Source: Chthonobacter rhizosphaerae (GTDB taxonomy: Bacteria > Pseudomonadota > Alphaproteobacteria > Rhizobiales > Pleomorphomonadaceae). From it: a DNA stretch of 64,000 bases. Below are positions 1-10,257 of this stretch, piece by piece. Location: the NCBI RefSeq assembly GCF_013839525.1, contig NZ_JACDIS010000001.1:124001-188000 (forward strand). The letters run 5' to 3'. The notes under the pieces are model-generated. The model was given only the letters and a program-made list of their open reading frames with translations, was not told where the DNA came from and searched no databases. The stretch's first letter is position 1; each line of letters starts with the position of its first letter. A program made the position numbers and the translations under genes.

Positions 1-41
1 TCTACGACTACCGCGGCGAGACCCCGGTTCCGACCCGCTGA
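1..41 (+). CDS. possible 3' end of an unidentified gene (partial)
   Basis: The reading frame entering from the left edge ends in the residues [12 protein letters not shown] and a TGA at 39-41. The next gene, purH, is convergent with its stop at 64, so a plus-strand gene ending here would fit. Only about 12 codons are visible, so neither function nor reality can be established from this window. Confidence 0.3.
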   Translation, partial: YDYRGETPVPTR

Positions 42-63
42 GGCGTCGAGGCCCGTCCGCCGC

Positions 64-1650
64 TCAGTGGCGGAAGTGGCGCATGCCGGTGAACACCATG
101 GCGAGGCCGGCGGCGTCGGCGGCGGCGATGACCTCGTCGTCGCGGACCGACCCGCCCGGCTGGATCACCGCGGTGGCGCCGGCCTCGATGGCGGCCTCCA
201 GGCCGTCAGCGAAGGGGAAGAAGGCGTCTGAGGCGACTACCGCGCCCTCCGTGAGCCGCTCCGCGACGCCGGCCGCGCGGGCGGCGTCCTCCGCCTTGCG
301 GGCGGCGATGCGGGAGCTGTCCACCCGGCTCATCTGGCCGGCGCCGATGCCGACGGTGCGGCCGTCCTTCACGTAGACGATGGCGTTCGACTTCACGTGC
401 TTGGCCACCTTGAAGGCGAACAGCATGTCGGCGAGCTCCCGGTCGGTCGGCGCGCGCCGGGTCACGACCTTGAGGCCGTCCGCGGTGACGACGCCGTTGT
501 CCCGCGACTGGAACAGGAGGCCGCCCGCGACCGTGCGCACGGACAGGCCCGGGGCCCGCGGGTCCGGCAGGCCGCCGGTGACGAGGAGGCGCAGGTTCTT
601 CTTGGCGGCGACCAGCGCCACCGCCTCGTCGGTGGCGTCCGGCGCGATGATGACCTCGGTGAAGACATCCACGATCCTCGCCGCCGCGTCCGCGTCGAGG
701 GTCCGGTTGAGGGCCACGATGCCGCCGAAGGCCGACACCGGATCGCAGGCGAGCGCCTTGCCGTAGGCCTCCGCGAGGCTGGCGCCGGTCGCCACGCCGC
801 ACGGGTTGGCGTGCTTGATGATGGCCACGGCGGGCTCGTCGGCGAACTCGGCCACCAGTTCGAACGCCGCGTCCGTGTCGTTGATGTTGTTGTAGGAGAG
901 CTGCTTGCCCTGGAGCTGCCGCGCCGTGGCGACGCCCGGCCGGTTGCCGCCGCCCACGTAGAAGCGCGCCCACTGGTGCGGGTTCTCGCCATAGCGCAGC
1001 GCCTCCTGGAGCCGGCCGCCCACGGCCGCGAAGTCGCCGGTCTCGCCGCCGAGGGCGCCGGCGAACCAGCCGGAGATCGCCGCGTCATAGGCGGCGGTGC
1101 GGCTGAAGGCCTTCGCGGCGAGCCGCCGGCGGAGGTCGAACGGCACGCCGCCCGCGTCCAGTTCGGCGAGAACGGCCGCATAGTCGGCGGGCTCTACGAC
1201 CACGGTCAGCCAGGCGTGGTTCTTGGCGGCGGCGCGGATCATGGCCGGCCCGCCCACGTCGATGTTCTCGATGGTGTCGTCCACGGAGGCGCCGCGGGCG
1301 ACGGTGGCCTCGAACGGGTAGAGGTTGACCACCAGGATGTCGATCGGCTCGATGCCGTGCGTCCGCAGGGCCGCCTGGTGCTCGGTGTTGTCGCGCACGG
1401 CGAGGAGACCACCGTGCACCTTCGGGTGCAGGGTCTTCACCCGGCCGTCCATGATCTCCGGGAAGCCCGTCATGGCGGCGACCTCGGTCACCGGCACGCC
1501 GGCCTCCTCCAGCATGGCCCTGGAGCCGCCGGTGGTCAGGACCTCGACGCCCCGGTCGGCGAGCGCCCGGGCGAACTCCACCAGGCCAGCCTTGTCCGAG
1601 ACGGAGATGAGAGCCCGCTTCGGCTGGATGCGGTCGAGGTGGCCGGTCAT
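64..1650 (-). CDS. purH: bifunctional AICAR formyltransferase / IMP cyclohydrolase
   Basis: Catalyses the last two steps of de novo IMP synthesis in the cytoplasm: formylation of AICAR using 10-formyl-THF, then ring closure of FAICAR. The N-terminal cyclohydrolase (MGS-like) domain shows [10 protein letters not shown] near residue 72. The C-terminal transformylase domain carries the Lys-His segment [11 protein letters not shown] near residue 265. I chose the ATG at 1650 (528 aa, close to the usual ~529) because a GGAG lies about 9 bases upstream; the frame also opens at a TTG six codons earlier, which has no such support. It follows the heparinase-like gene by about 80 bases on the same strand. 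Confidence 0.97.
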   Translation of the reverse strand: MTGHLDRIQPKRALISVSDKAGLVEFARALADRGVEVLTTGGSRAMLEEAGVPVTEVAAMTGFPEIMDGRVKTLHPKVHGGLLAVRDNTEHQAALRTHGIEPIDILVVNLYPFEATVARGASVDDTIENIDVGGPAMIRAAAKNHAWLTVVVEPADYAAVLAELDAGGVPFDLRRRLAAKAFSRTAAYDAAISGWFAGALGGETGDFAAVGGRLQEALRYGENPHQWARFYVGGGNRPGVATARQLQGKQLSYNNINDTDAAFELVAEFADEPAVAIIKHANPCGVATGASLAEAYGKALACDPVSAFGGIVALNRTLDADAAARIVDVFTEVIIAPDATDEAVALVAAKKNLRLLVTGGLPDPRAPGLSVRTVAGGLLFQSRDNGVVTADGLKVVTRRAPTDRELADMLFAFKVAKHVKSNAIVYVKDGRTVGIGAGQMSRVDSSRIAARKAEDAARAAGVAERLTEGAVVASDAFFPFADGLEAAIEAGATAVIQPGGSVRDDEVIAAADAAGLAMVFTGMRHFRH

Positions 1651-1732
1651 GAGAGGACTCCGGGGCAAGCGCAGAAGGGTGGCGCGCGCGATAGCACGGA
1701 TCCGCCCGCGGCGGAACCCGGCGCGCCCCGCC

Positions 1733-3484
1733 TCAGCCGAAGAGATCGGGCCCGACCTGGCCGGCCCGCGCGCGGCCGCCGCGCACCCGGTTGGAGAGCC
1801 CCGTCCGGGTGAGGGTCCAGCCCACCTCCGGCGTCACCCGCGCGCCGCCGGACAGGACGATCTGGGCCGATCGGCGGCGGCCATGCACGTCGGAGAGGTA
1901 GATGCTTTCCGCCAGCACCGGCTCGATCAGCGGGCAGGAGAAGGTCCAGGCCTCCCCGTCCGGCGACAGGAGGAGGATGTCGCCGCCGGCGGTGCGGTTC
2001 GCCCGCACGGCCGGATGGAGGTGGAAGCGGATATCGAAGCGCCGCCGCCCGTCCGCCCCGCCGCTGCGGGTGATCAGCCGGTCGAGGCCGGTGAGGACAG
2101 ACCCGTCGGCGTTCAGGACGATCTGCCGCTCGTGGATGAGGCCGAACCGGCGCGAATAGCCGTCGTGCCGCGCCACCACCTCGATGCCGGCAGGCCCCTC
2201 CGTGCGGCGCGCCGTCACCGACGACGGGCCGCTGACGAGGAGCGGCCCCAGGCGGCGGCGGAGGGCCGGCTGGGTGAGGAAGCTGGCGGACGAGGTTTCC
2301 TCCACGGTGAGGGTGGAGTGGGCCGGCGTGGCGCGGGCGATCTGGCGCCAGCGCTCGTCGCCCTCGGCGACCCCGCAGTTGACGATGAACCGATGCGCGG
2401 CGCCGCTCATCTCGAACGACAGGAAGCCCGCGTGGGCGCCGGCGCTGAGGGCGAGCGGCGGCGGGCCGCCCACGTCCATCAGCACCAGCGTGCCGCCCGC
2501 CTCCAGCCGCTGGTAGCCGGAATAGCTGGCGTCCTGCACCGGCCGGCCGCGCACGTCGTCGTAGGCGAGCACGGTGGCGAGCTGGTCCGCCGGGGTCGAG
2601 CCCATGCCGTTGAAATGCGCGAAGGCGCCGTCCGAATGGCGGAAGAAGCGCAGCATCGGCATCATCCGGTCGATCGCCCCGATGAGGGTGTTCGACGGGG
2701 TGAGGCCGCGCGCCGTATAGGCCTGGCGGAGCGGCAGGAGCTCGGTGAGGATCTCCAGGAGGATGCCGGGGTTCCGGCTCACATGGCCGCCGTCCGACAG
2801 CACCTGGTCGGACAGCTCCTGGTCGAGCCGGTGAGTCGCCTGGCGCACCAGGCGCTGCTGGCCGTCGAGGGACAGCGCCGCCTCGGCGACCGCGATCGCC
2901 GACAGGAGCCGCGGCCAGCCCTCCTGGGCGTCCAGGTAGCGGGTGCGCAGCCGGCGCAGCTGGCGGGTCAGCGAGCGCAGGAAGCGGCGGTAGAAGCTGC
3001 GGTCCGCGTCCTCCAGGATCAGCGGCGACTGGGTGATCCAGGCCAGCACACGGTGGGCCAGCACCTCCGCCTCGAAGGCGAGCGGCGGCGCCTTGGCCTC
3101 CTGGGCGATCCAGTCGGCCACCAGGGCGCGGGCGTTCTGGCGGGTCAGCGCCCCGTCGGCCGCGCGCAGGTGCCGGAGCCAGGTGAAGCCGTGGAGGACG
3201 CGCATCCAGTCGTCGGACGCCTCCCGGACCTCGAACGGCGATCGGCCGCCGGTCTCCACCACCTTGCCGGCGAAGGCGAACAGGCCGGCGTAGATGTCGG
3301 CGGCGAGGGTCGGGTCGGCGGTGCGGATGTCCTGGGGGGCGATCACGAGCCGTTCGGGCGTCGGGCCGGGCCAGCGCCAGCGGGCGAACGGACCCGCTTC
3401 CACGGCCACGACGGCGCGCCGCGCCGCGACGCCTGCCGCATGGGCCAGGAGTCGGGCGTATCCGGTGGCCGACTCCCAGGCCAT
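1733..3484 (-). CDS. heparinase II/III family protein
   Basis: A 583-residue protein resembling the heparinase II/III-like proteins that sit beside rsmB and purH in many Rhizobiales; the substrate in these bacteria is not known and heparin itself is unlikely. The N-terminal half is an alpha-helical region (for example [18 protein letters not shown]) and the C-terminal half is beta-rich with His-containing segments such as [11 protein letters not shown] and HSTLTVEE. No clear signal peptide is visible. The ATG at 3484 is chosen over upstream in-frame starts: a GAGGAGAGGAG tract precedes it, and the extra 67 residues upstream are low-complexity Arg/Gly/Pro. Confidence 0.85.
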   Translation of the reverse strand: MAWESATGYARLLAHAAGVAARRAVVAVEAGPFARWRWPGPTPERLVIAPQDIRTADPTLAADIYAGLFAFAGKVVETGGRSPFEVREASDDWMRVLHGFTWLRHLRAADGALTRQNARALVADWIAQEAKAPPLAFEAEVLAHRVLAWITQSPLILEDADRSFYRRFLRSLTRQLRRLRTRYLDAQEGWPRLLSAIAVAEAALSLDGQQRLVRQATHRLDQELSDQVLSDGGHVSRNPGILLEILTELLPLRQAYTARGLTPSNTLIGAIDRMMPMLRFFRHSDGAFAHFNGMGSTPADQLATVLAYDDVRGRPVQDASYSGYQRLEAGGTLVLMDVGGPPPLALSAGAHAGFLSFEMSGAAHRFIVNCGVAEGDERWRQIARATPAHSTLTVEETSSASFLTQPALRRRLGPLLVSGPSSVTARRTEGPAGIEVVARHDGYSRRFGLIHERQIVLNADGSVLTGLDRLITRSGGADGRRRFDIRFHLHPAVRANRTAGGDILLLSPDGEAWTFSCPLIEPVLAESIYLSDVHGRRRSAQIVLSGGARVTPEVGWTLTRTGLSNRVRGGRARAGQVGPDLFG

Positions 3485-3822
3485 GATGTGCGCGTCTCCT
3501 CTCCTCATCGCCCGCATCGACGCGGCTCGCGCTCCGGGCGCGTCGCGCCGGATCGGGGCCGACGGGCGTGAGCAGGGCCCGCGGGGCGGCTCTCCGCCGT
3601 CCGTCGCGCCGTCACCGGTCCGGCGACGCCGCGGCCCGACGCCGCCCGAATCGCGGACGGCCGCGGCTTGCCCACGCCGGACCATTGGACCCGGACGTGG
3701 TTACCAATTCGTGTTCATCAGTCATCAAATGAGATCGGTCTCCGCCCGGACCCGACATGCGGCGGCCCTCGATGCCGGCGTGAGACCGGCGTCGTCAGGG
3801 GCCGCGCGCCGGCCGTGCCGCG
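3485..3822. other. intergenic region between rsmB and the heparinase-like gene
   Basis: About 340 bases without a supported gene. The left part is GC-rich and translates only to low-complexity Arg/Pro sequence. A less GC-rich patch around 3690-3735 could hold the promoter of the heparinase-like gene on the minus strand, but I see no convincing -35/-10 pair. Confidence 0.5.
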
Positions 3823-5499
3823 TCACACCCGCCGGCGGAGGCGGGCGGCGAAGAAGCCGTCGAGGCCGGACAGGCGCGGGTCCGGATTGGGCAGGTGGGT
3901 CGGCAGGGTGCGGATGTCGCCCTCCGGCGTCACCAGGTCGGCCATCCCGAACACCTCGTCGGAGGTGACCGGCACCCGGTCGACCGGGGCGTCGATCAGC
4001 ATCAGGCGACGGATCTGGTCCGGCCCCTCCTCCGGCTCCAGCGAGCAGGTGGAATAGACGAAGAGGCCGCCGGGCTTGAGGCTGCGGATCGCCTGGTCGA
4101 TCAGCTTGCGCTGGAGAGCGGCGAGGGACGCCAGATCGCCCGGCCCCTTGGCGGTGAGCCCGTCCGGATGGCGCCGGAGCGTGCCTGTGGCCGTGCAGGG
4201 CGCGTCGAGCAGGATCATGTCGAACGGGCCGGCGAGCCACTCGGAAATGTCCGCCGTCACCACGTCGGCCTTGAGGCCGAGGCGGTGCATGTTGCGCTGC
4301 AGGCGGGCGAGCCGGAAGCCGGACACGTCCACGGCCGTGACCTGGGCGCCGAGATGGGCCAGGAGGGCCGTCTTGCCGCCGGGGGCGGCGCAGAGGTCGG
4401 CGACCTTCTTGCCCTTCACGTCGCCGAGCAGGCGGACGGGCAGCGTCGCGGCCGCGTCCTGCACCCACCACTCGCCGTCGTCATAGCCGTCCAGCTTTTC
4501 GATGGCGCCCTGGGTCGGAATGCGGACCGTGCCGTTCGGCAGCACGATGCCGCCGAGCCGGGCCGCCCAGCCCTCCGGGTCGCTCTTCACGGACAGGTCG
4601 ATGCTCGGGTCGACGAGCTGGATCTCGGCGATGCCGCGGGCCGTCTCCGGCCCGTAGGTGGCCGTCCACCGCTCCAGCATCCAGGCCGGGGTGTTGAGGA
4701 CGGCTGCGTCCTGCTCGGCGAGGATCAGCTCCTTGGCGGCCGCCACCCGGCGGAGCACCGCGTTGACGAGGCCCTTGAACGGGCGGGCCGCCTTGTCGGC
4801 GTCCACCACCTCCACGCCGAGCGCCACGGCCGCATGGTCGGCGATGTCCATGAACAGTACCTGCGCCGCCGCGACCGCCATGGCGGCCTTCAGCGATCCG
4901 GCGTCGTCCGGCAGCGGGCGCTCCAGGAAACGCCCGATGGCGTCCTCGATCTGGCCGTGCCGGCGCAGCGTAATGCCCACGATGGCGCGCACGAGGCCGC
5001 GGTCGCGCGGTTCGAGCAACTGGTAGCGGTCGGCGAGCTTGCCGTTGTCGAGAACCACGTCGAGGAGCTTGCCCTTGCGCACCGTGGCGACGAGGTCGAC
5101 GGCCAGCTGGCGGGCCGCGAGGCCCACCTGGGCCCGGCCCCGCGACGCTCTCTCTCCGTCCTGCGCTCCCCGCCCGCCGCGCGGGCCGCCCCGGAACCCG
5201 CCGGCGCCGGCCGGACGGGATCCGCCGCCGCCCGGCCCCTTGCCCCGGAACGGCTTGCCGCCGGCGTTTCCGCCCGCCTTGCCGTCGACCGACCGGGCCG
5301 GGCGATCATCCGCCGCGCGCGGCGGACGGTCGTCGGCACGACCCTCGCGTGAACGACCCGGCCCGCCGTGCGGCGGACCGTTGCGTCCCGGCGCGCCTGC
5401 GGGACGATCCCCCCGGCTCTGGCGACCGCGGCCCTGTCCCTCGCCGCCCTCGGGCGGGCGGCGTCCGGAGCCGGAGCCCGGTGTCTTCGGTGGTCTCAT
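3823..5499 (-). CDS. rsmB: 16S rRNA m5C methyltransferase, RsmB-like (NusB + SAM-methyltransferase)
   Basis: Predicted to methylate a cytosine of 16S rRNA (C967 in E. coli). Residues 1 to about 120 are a disordered Gly/Arg/Pro extension. A NusB-like helical domain follows (starting near [18 protein letters not shown]), and the C-terminal Rossmann methyltransferase has [30 protein letters not shown] and the catalytic-cysteine motif [11 protein letters not shown]. The ATG at 5499 overlaps the htpX stop as ATGA, suggesting translational coupling. A GTG further upstream at 5556 would extend into htpX and is less likely. The basic, glycine-rich N-terminus is unusual compared with the ~430 aa E. 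coli protein and may bind RNA. Confidence 0.93.
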   Translation of the reverse strand: MRPPKTPGSGSGRRPPEGGEGQGRGRQSRGDRPAGAPGRNGPPHGGPGRSREGRADDRPPRAADDRPARSVDGKAGGNAGGKPFRGKGPGGGGSRPAGAGGFRGGPRGGRGAQDGERASRGRAQVGLAARQLAVDLVATVRKGKLLDVVLDNGKLADRYQLLEPRDRGLVRAIVGITLRRHGQIEDAIGRFLERPLPDDAGSLKAAMAVAAAQVLFMDIADHAAVALGVEVVDADKAARPFKGLVNAVLRRVAAAKELILAEQDAAVLNTPAWMLERWTATYGPETARGIAEIQLVDPSIDLSVKSDPEGWAARLGGIVLPNGTVRIPTQGAIEKLDGYDDGEWWVQDAAATLPVRLLGDVKGKKVADLCAAPGGKTALLAHLGAQVTAVDVSGFRLARLQRNMHRLGLKADVVTADISEWLAGPFDMILLDAPCTATGTLRRHPDGLTAKGPGDLASLAALQRKLIDQAIRSLKPGGLFVYSTCSLEPEEGPDQIRRLMLIDAPVDRVPVTSDEVFGMADLVTPEGDIRTLPTHLPNPDPRLSGLDGFFAARLRRRV

Positions 5500-6461
5500 C
5501 CCCAGGGTCCACGACGGTTGCTGCGGCTGTCGGTCGGCGCGCTCGACCGTCCCCACGGACCCTGCCGGGCCGGCTCCGCCACGCGCTCCGTCCGCATGGG
5601 GGCGGCCGGGCGGCCGATCTCACGGGCGAAGTCCATCAGCGCGGCGATCCGGTTCTCGGTGGCCGGGTGGGTCGAGAAGAGGTTGTCCATGCGCTGACCC
5701 GACAGCGGATTGATGATGAACATGTGGGCCGTAGCAGGATTCGCCTCGGCCGTCATGTTGGGAATGCGCGCCGCGCCGCCGGCGATCTTGCCGAGCGCGG
5801 AGGCCAGCCACTGCGGGCTGCCGCAGATTTCCGCGCCGAGGCGGTCGGCCGAGTATTCCCGGGTCCGGCTGATCGCCATCTGCACCAGCATCGCCGCGAG
5901 CGGCGCCACGATCATGGCGAGAAGGACGCCGACGAAGCCGAGCGGGTTGCCGTTGTTGTCCCGGTTGCCGCCGAAGAAGAAGCCGAAGTTGGCCAGCATC
6001 GAGATCGCGCCGGCGATCGTCGCCGTGATCGTCATGATCAGGGTGTCGCGGTTCTTCACGTGGGCGAGCTCGTGCGCCATGACGCCCGCCACCTCCTCCG
6101 GCTCCAGCATCTCCAGGAGGCCGGTGGTGGCCGCCACGGCGGCGTTCTCCGGGTTGCGGCCGGTCGCGAACGCGTTCGGCTGCGGATTGTGGATGATGTA
6201 GACCTTCGGCATGGGCAGCTGCGCGTTGGCGGCGAGCTGGCGCACCATGCGATAGAACTCCGGCGCGGTATGCTCGTCCACCTCCTGGGCGTGGTGCATG
6301 CGCAGCACCATCTTGTCCGCGTTCCAGTAGCTGAAGAGGTTCATGCCCGCCGCGAACACGAAGGCGATGACCATGCCCTGCTGGCCGCCGATCAGGAAGC
6401 CGACGCCCATGAAGAGCGCCGTGAGGGCGGCGAGGAGAAGTGCGGTGCGGACCATGTTCAT
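5496..6461 (-). CDS. htpX: membrane zinc metalloprotease HtpX (M48)
   Basis: A 321-residue inner-membrane protease for quality control of membrane proteins. Two hydrophobic segments lie at about residues 5-23 and 28-45. The zinc motif HELAH is at 130-134, the downstream Glu ligand lies in EYSADRLG, and two more hydrophobic stretches lie between them (around [16 protein letters not shown] and [16 protein letters not shown]). It is first in a minus-strand cluster with rsmB, overlapping it by 4 bases. The upstream 245-base gap to the divergent DUF1674 gene should hold both promoters. Confidence 0.96.
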   Translation of the reverse strand: MNMVRTALLLAALTALFMGVGFLIGGQQGMVIAFVFAAGMNLFSYWNADKMVLRMHHAQEVDEHTAPEFYRMVRQLAANAQLPMPKVYIIHNPQPNAFATGRNPENAAVAATTGLLEMLEPEEVAGVMAHELAHVKNRDTLIMTITATIAGAISMLANFGFFFGGNRDNNGNPLGFVGVLLAMIVAPLAAMLVQMAISRTREYSADRLGAEICGSPQWLASALGKIAGGAARIPNMTAEANPATAHMFIINPLSGQRMDNLFSTHPATENRIAALMDFAREIGRPAAPMRTERVAEPARQGPWGRSSAPTDSRSNRRGPWG

Positions 6462-6706
6462 GGGGGACGAGACGCGACGCTAGGGCCCGAAGGTCGCCGG
6501 CGGGGCGGATCCGGCGTCCGGCACGGGACAAGGCCCGTGGGGACGCCTATATGATGGGGTGGACGACGCACCGCATCAAGAATGAGGCCCGTTCCGGCGC
6601 TTGACGCCCGGACCGCCGGTCTTCCCGAGCGGGCGCGCCCGACAGACCCCGCCCGTCAGACCCTCTGGCGTGGATCCATTTGCGCGCGACATCCGGACCG
6701 ACGACC

Positions 6707-6943
6707 ATGACCGACCCCGTTCCCGCCGCCCCGACCGCTCCCGAGCCCACCGAGGCCGCCCCCGCACGCCGGTTCGAGGACCTTCCTCCGGCCGCCCAGC
6801 GCGCCCTGAAGGAGGCGGAGGCCCGCCGGGCCGAGGCGGAAGCCGAAGCCGCCGCGGCCCCGCGCGAGGTGAACGGGCGCGGCGGCCTGGAGCCGGTCCG
6901 CTACGGCGATTGGGAGATCAAGGGCCTCACCGCCGACTTCTGA
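6707..6943 (+). CDS. DUF1674 protein (SDHAF4-like)
   Basis: A 78-residue protein ending in VRYGDWEIKGLTADF, the signature C-terminus of DUF1674. Members of this family are homologues of succinate dehydrogenase assembly factor 4, which helps flavinylated SdhA mature; that role here is inferred. The N-terminus is Ala/Pro/Glu-rich and probably disordered. The ATG at 6707 is chosen over an in-frame TTG at 6680. It is divergent from htpX, an arrangement common in Rhizobiales. Confidence 0.88.
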   Translation: MTDPVPAAPTAPEPTEAAPARRFEDLPPAAQRALKEAEARRAEAEAEAAAAPREVNGRGGLEPVRYGDWEIKGLTADF

Positions 6944-7342
6944 CCCCGTGCACGGCGGGGTGGACCGCGGCGGTCGAGAGCCGGCGCGAGCGGTCGTTCG
7001 GACCGCACGATCGGGGTTCGGCCCCGCCGGACGGTCGGGCGCCGTCACATCCGGTTACAAACTTTCTTGAGATCGCCTCTTTTCGGTCCAGCCTCCGCCG
7101 TTCCGGGGCTTGAGGATCCTCCCGTTGTCCCGGACCGGTCGGCGGAGCGGCTTCGCATTCCAGCCCCCCAGCCCCACGGAGCCGAAACGACGACGTCGCG
7201 GGCCCTAGCTCGCGGGGTCCGGGGCAATCCTCTCCTCGTCGACGGCCCGCCGGTCACGGCGGCGCGAGGACGGGCGCAGCCGGATGGACGCGGCGGCCCG
7301 CCGATGCTAGGCGAAGGTCGCCCGCATCCCGCCGGAGTGTCC
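6944..7342. other. intergenic region upstream of dsbB
   Basis: About 400 bases with no supported gene. A less GC-rich stretch around 7048-7085 (reading gttacaaactttcttgag) is the best candidate for a promoter region of dsbB, but no confident promoter hexamers are seen. In-frame extension of dsbB to 7067 gives only low-complexity sequence. Confidence 0.5.
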
Positions 7343-7858
7343 ATGGCCGCTCTTTCCCCCCGCACGCCCGTTCCGGTTCTTCCTCTCGCCGCCGCCTTCG
7401 CGGTCGGGCTCGCCGCCATCGCGGCCGCCTGGGGCTTTCAGCTGATCGGCGGCTATGTGCCGTGCAAGCTCTGCTACCAGCAGCGCATTCCCTACTACGT
7501 GGGTCTGCCGCTGCTCCTGGTCGCCTTCCTCCTCCGCCGGCGGGCGCCGGCGCTGGCGCGTGTGGCGGCCGGGCTCGGCGGCCTCGCCTTCCTGGTCGGC
7601 GCGGCGCTCGGCGGCTATCAGGCGGGCGCCGAATGGGGCTTCTGGCCGGGCCCGTCCGACTGCGGCGGCGGCACCGGCCCGACCACGAACGCCGGCGACC
7701 TCCTGTCCCAGATGCGCGCGACCCGGCTCGTCTCCTGCACGGAGGCGAGCTGGCGCCTCCTCGGCCTGTCGTTCGCCGGCTGGAACATGGTGGCGTCCGG
7801 CTTCGTGGCCGTCGCCGCGCTCGCGGGCGCCGTCGTGAAGCCGGCGGAGCGCGCCTGA
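7343..7858 (+). CDS. dsbB: disulfide bond formation protein B
   Basis: A 171-residue inner-membrane quinone reductase of the DsbA reoxidation pathway. It shows four transmembrane segments. The first redox pair is C41 and C44 in VPCKLCYQQR, the second pair C107 and C132 in the longer periplasmic loop (SDCGGG and LVSCTEA). The ATG at 7343 has GGAG about 7 bases upstream. It converges with the DUF924 gene 25 bases downstream. Confidence 0.93.
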   Translation: MAALSPRTPVPVLPLAAAFAVGLAAIAAAWGFQLIGGYVPCKLCYQQRIPYYVGLPLLLVAFLLRRRAPALARVAAGLGGLAFLVGAALGGYQAGAEWGFWPGPSDCGGGTGPTTNAGDLLSQMRATRLVSCTEASWRLLGLSFAGWNMVASGFVAVAALAGAVVKPAERA

Positions 7859-7883
7859 CCGTCGCCCGGCAGGCGCCCGCCGC

Positions 7884-8423
7884 TCAGCCCTTGAAGCCGC
7901 CGCTGGCCAGATAGGCCTCCTCGGCCGGCGTGGACGGACGGCCGAGGATGGCGTTCCGGTGCGGGAACCGGCCGAAGCGGCGGATCGCGTCCATGTGGAT
8001 CAGGGCGTAGTGGTAGACCTCCATGCCGAGCGGGCGGGTCATGTCCACGCAGATCTCCTGGGCGGCCATGTCCTCCGCATGGGTGAAGGGCAGGTAGAAG
8101 AACACCCGCACGTCCTTCGGATAGGCCCGGGGAAAGCCCTCCTCCATGGCCCGCCGCGCGATGGCGAGCGCCTTGTCGTCGGTGGCGAACGCCCGCGGCG
8201 TGCCCCGGAACACGTTGCGCGGGATCTGATCGAGCAGGATCAGGAGGGCGAGCGTGCCGTGCGGCGTCTCCTGCCAGCCGTCGAGCGCCCCGGCGGCGGC
8301 CTCCTCGTGGAGGGCGAGCAGCGTGTCCCGGCAGCGCTCGTCGAAGCCCGGATCCGCCCGGAACCACTCCGCCGGCCCGGCCTGCCACCAGAAGTCCAGC
8401 ACGTCCATCGCCCGATCGTTCAT
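7884..8423 (-). CDS. DUF924 family protein
   Basis: A 179-residue protein matching the DUF924 family: MDVLDFWW near the start, the central LLILLDQIPRNVFRGT, and FYLPFTHAEDMAAQE. The family is predicted to be all-helical (TPR-like) and has no established biochemical function. It lies 37 bases downstream of the acyl-CoA synthetase gene on the same strand, so co-transcription is possible. Confidence 0.92.
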   Translation of the reverse strand: MNDRAMDVLDFWWQAGPAEWFRADPGFDERCRDTLLALHEEAAAGALDGWQETPHGTLALLILLDQIPRNVFRGTPRAFATDDKALAIARRAMEEGFPRAYPKDVRVFFYLPFTHAEDMAAQEICVDMTRPLGMEVYHYALIHMDAIRRFGRFPHRNAILGRPSTPAEEAYLASGGFKG

Positions 8424-8460
8424 CCGTCGTCTCCCGTCGCGCGCGGCCCCCCGGCCGTGG

Positions 8461-10257
8461 TCAGAGCCGGATCCCGCCCGAGACGATCGCCCGGTAGAGA
8501 TCCCCGTCCAGCCGAACGTAGCGCTTTTCGGCCGGGTGCAGGAAGAAGATCGGATCGGCGATCCGGTCCGGGTCGAACCCTTCCTCGACCAGGTCCAGCT
8601 TCTTCAGCTTGAACGTGCCGGTCACCTCGATGTCCGACTTGATGCGCAGGAAGATGGGCTTCGCATAGGCCGGCAGCTGGGAATCGAGATGCCGGGACAG
8701 GCCGTCGAGGTCGATCTCGGTGGCGCAGACGATCGCCGCCATGCCGGCCCGCCCCTCGCGGCCGGGCACCGTGACGCCGTAGACGTTCGGCGTCGCGATG
8801 CCCGGGTAGACGCCGAGCGCCTCCGACACCTCCGACGTCGCCACGTTCTCGCCCTTCCAGCGGAAGGTGTCGCCGATCCGGTCGACGAAATAGAAGTAGC
8901 CGAGGGCGTCCTTGCGGACGAGGTCGCCGGTGCGGAACCAGCGGTCGCCGGGCCGGAACAGGTTTTCGGCGATCTTGCGGGCCGTCGCCGCCGGGTCCGC
9001 GTAGCCCTCGAAGCGTTGGGCGGGCTTCGCCGGGTCGTTGACGATCTCCGACACCATCTCGCCCACCTCGTCCGGCGCGCATTCGATCGCGTGGCCGTCG
9101 AGGTCGCGCAGCATCTCGCCCGTCTCCAGGTTGGTCTTCACCACCTTGATCGGGAAGCGTCGCTGGATCCACTTGGGCACCCGGCCGATCGAGCCCGGTT
9201 GGCCGTCCATGTTGAAGAGCGCCGCGTTGCCTTCCGTCGCCGCGTACCACTCCAGAATGCGCGGAATGCCGAACCGGCTCTTGAACGGCAGCCAGATGTC
9301 GGGCCTCAGGCCGTTGCCGCTGACGATGCGGATGCGATGCTGGCGCTCCTTCGGGTGCGGCGGCGAATTGACTAGGTAGCGGCAGAGCTCGCCGATGTAC
9401 TGGAACATGGTGCAGTCGTGCCGCACGATGTCGTCCCAGAACCGGCCCGCGGAGAACTTGCGGGCGATCACCACCGAGCCGCCCACGGTCAGCACGGTGC
9501 CCACCGCCAGCACACCGCCGGACGTGTGATAGAGCGGCAGCGACACGTACATCCGGTCCTCGCCGGTCGCCCTCGTGGCGGCCGAGAAGCCGTTCATGAT
9601 GGCCTGGACCCGGTAGTGGTTGATGTTCGCCGCCTTGGGCAGGCCCGTGGTGCCGGAGGTGTAGATGTAGAGGCAGCGGTCCTCGATGGTGAGGGCGGGC
9701 TTCATCTCCGGCGGCAGGTCCTCGTCGGACGTTTCCGCGATCGCGTCGTCGAGCCGGGAGCCGACGTTCGACGGCCCGAACGACCAGACCTCGGGCCCGC
9801 CGGCAAGATGGGGCCGCGCGGTCTCGAAGGCGCCGGCGAGATCGCTCGCCACGATCACGTGCTTGGGCTTCACGATGGCGATGCAGTGGGCGAGCGACGG
9901 CCCGGTGAGATTGGTGTTGACCAGCGCCACCACCCCGCCGGCCCGGGTGATGCCGAGCCAGATGGCGAGATATTCGGCCCGGTTCGGCATGAAGAGCGCC
10001 ACGCAGTCGCCCTTTCCGACGCCGTGGGCCTGCGCCCAGCGGGCATAGCGGTTGCCGCGCCGGTGGTAGTCGCGATAGCTGAGGGTCTCCTCCTCGGAGA
10101 TCAGCGCGGTCCGGTCGCCGAACCGGTCGGCGAGATCCGCGACCACATCCGGCCAGACCCGGTCGCGCGCCTTCGCGACGGGGGTGACCCGCCGCAGCAT
10201 GCGGACCAGGCCGGACGCGTAGGCGAACTCGCTGCGGGCGCGGTGGGCGAAACTCAT
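8461..10257 (-). CDS. long-chain acyl-CoA synthetase (FATP/FadD-type)
   Basis: A 598-residue ANL-superfamily enzyme that would activate long-chain or very-long-chain fatty acids to acyl-CoA, consuming ATP. It shows the AMP-binding loop YIYTSGTTGLPKAA, the adenylation motif EWYAATEGN, the hinge region VRKDALGYFYFVDRIGD and the C-terminal TGTFKLKKLDLVEEG. Its overall pattern follows the fatty-acid transport protein subgroup rather than classical FadD. The ATG at 10257 is followed by a plausible N-terminus (MSFAHRARSEF). An upstream dyad at 10356-10375 could be an operator. Confidence 0.92.
   Translation of the reverse strand: MSFAHRARSEFAYASGLVRMLRRVTPVAKARDRVWPDVVADLADRFGDRTALISEEETLSYRDYHRRGNRYARWAQAHGVGKGDCVALFMPNRAEYLAIWLGITRAGGVVALVNTNLTGPSLAHCIAIVKPKHVIVASDLAGAFETARPHLAGGPEVWSFGPSNVGSRLDDAIAETSDEDLPPEMKPALTIEDRCLYIYTSGTTGLPKAANINHYRVQAIMNGFSAATRATGEDRMYVSLPLYHTSGGVLAVGTVLTVGGSVVIARKFSAGRFWDDIVRHDCTMFQYIGELCRYLVNSPPHPKERQHRIRIVSGNGLRPDIWLPFKSRFGIPRILEWYAATEGNAALFNMDGQPGSIGRVPKWIQRRFPIKVVKTNLETGEMLRDLDGHAIECAPDEVGEMVSEIVNDPAKPAQRFEGYADPAATARKIAENLFRPGDRWFRTGDLVRKDALGYFYFVDRIGDTFRWKGENVATSEVSEALGVYPGIATPNVYGVTVPGREGRAGMAAIVCATEIDLDGLSRHLDSQLPAYAKPIFLRIKSDIEVTGTFKLKKLDLVEEGFDPDRIADPIFFLHPAEKRYVRLDGDLYRAIVSGGIRL

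Noticed and set aside
1325-3571. A 748-codon plus-strand open frame over purH and the heparinase-like gene
   Set aside because: Antisense shadow of real genes; composition is Arg/Ala/Gly-rich with no domain.
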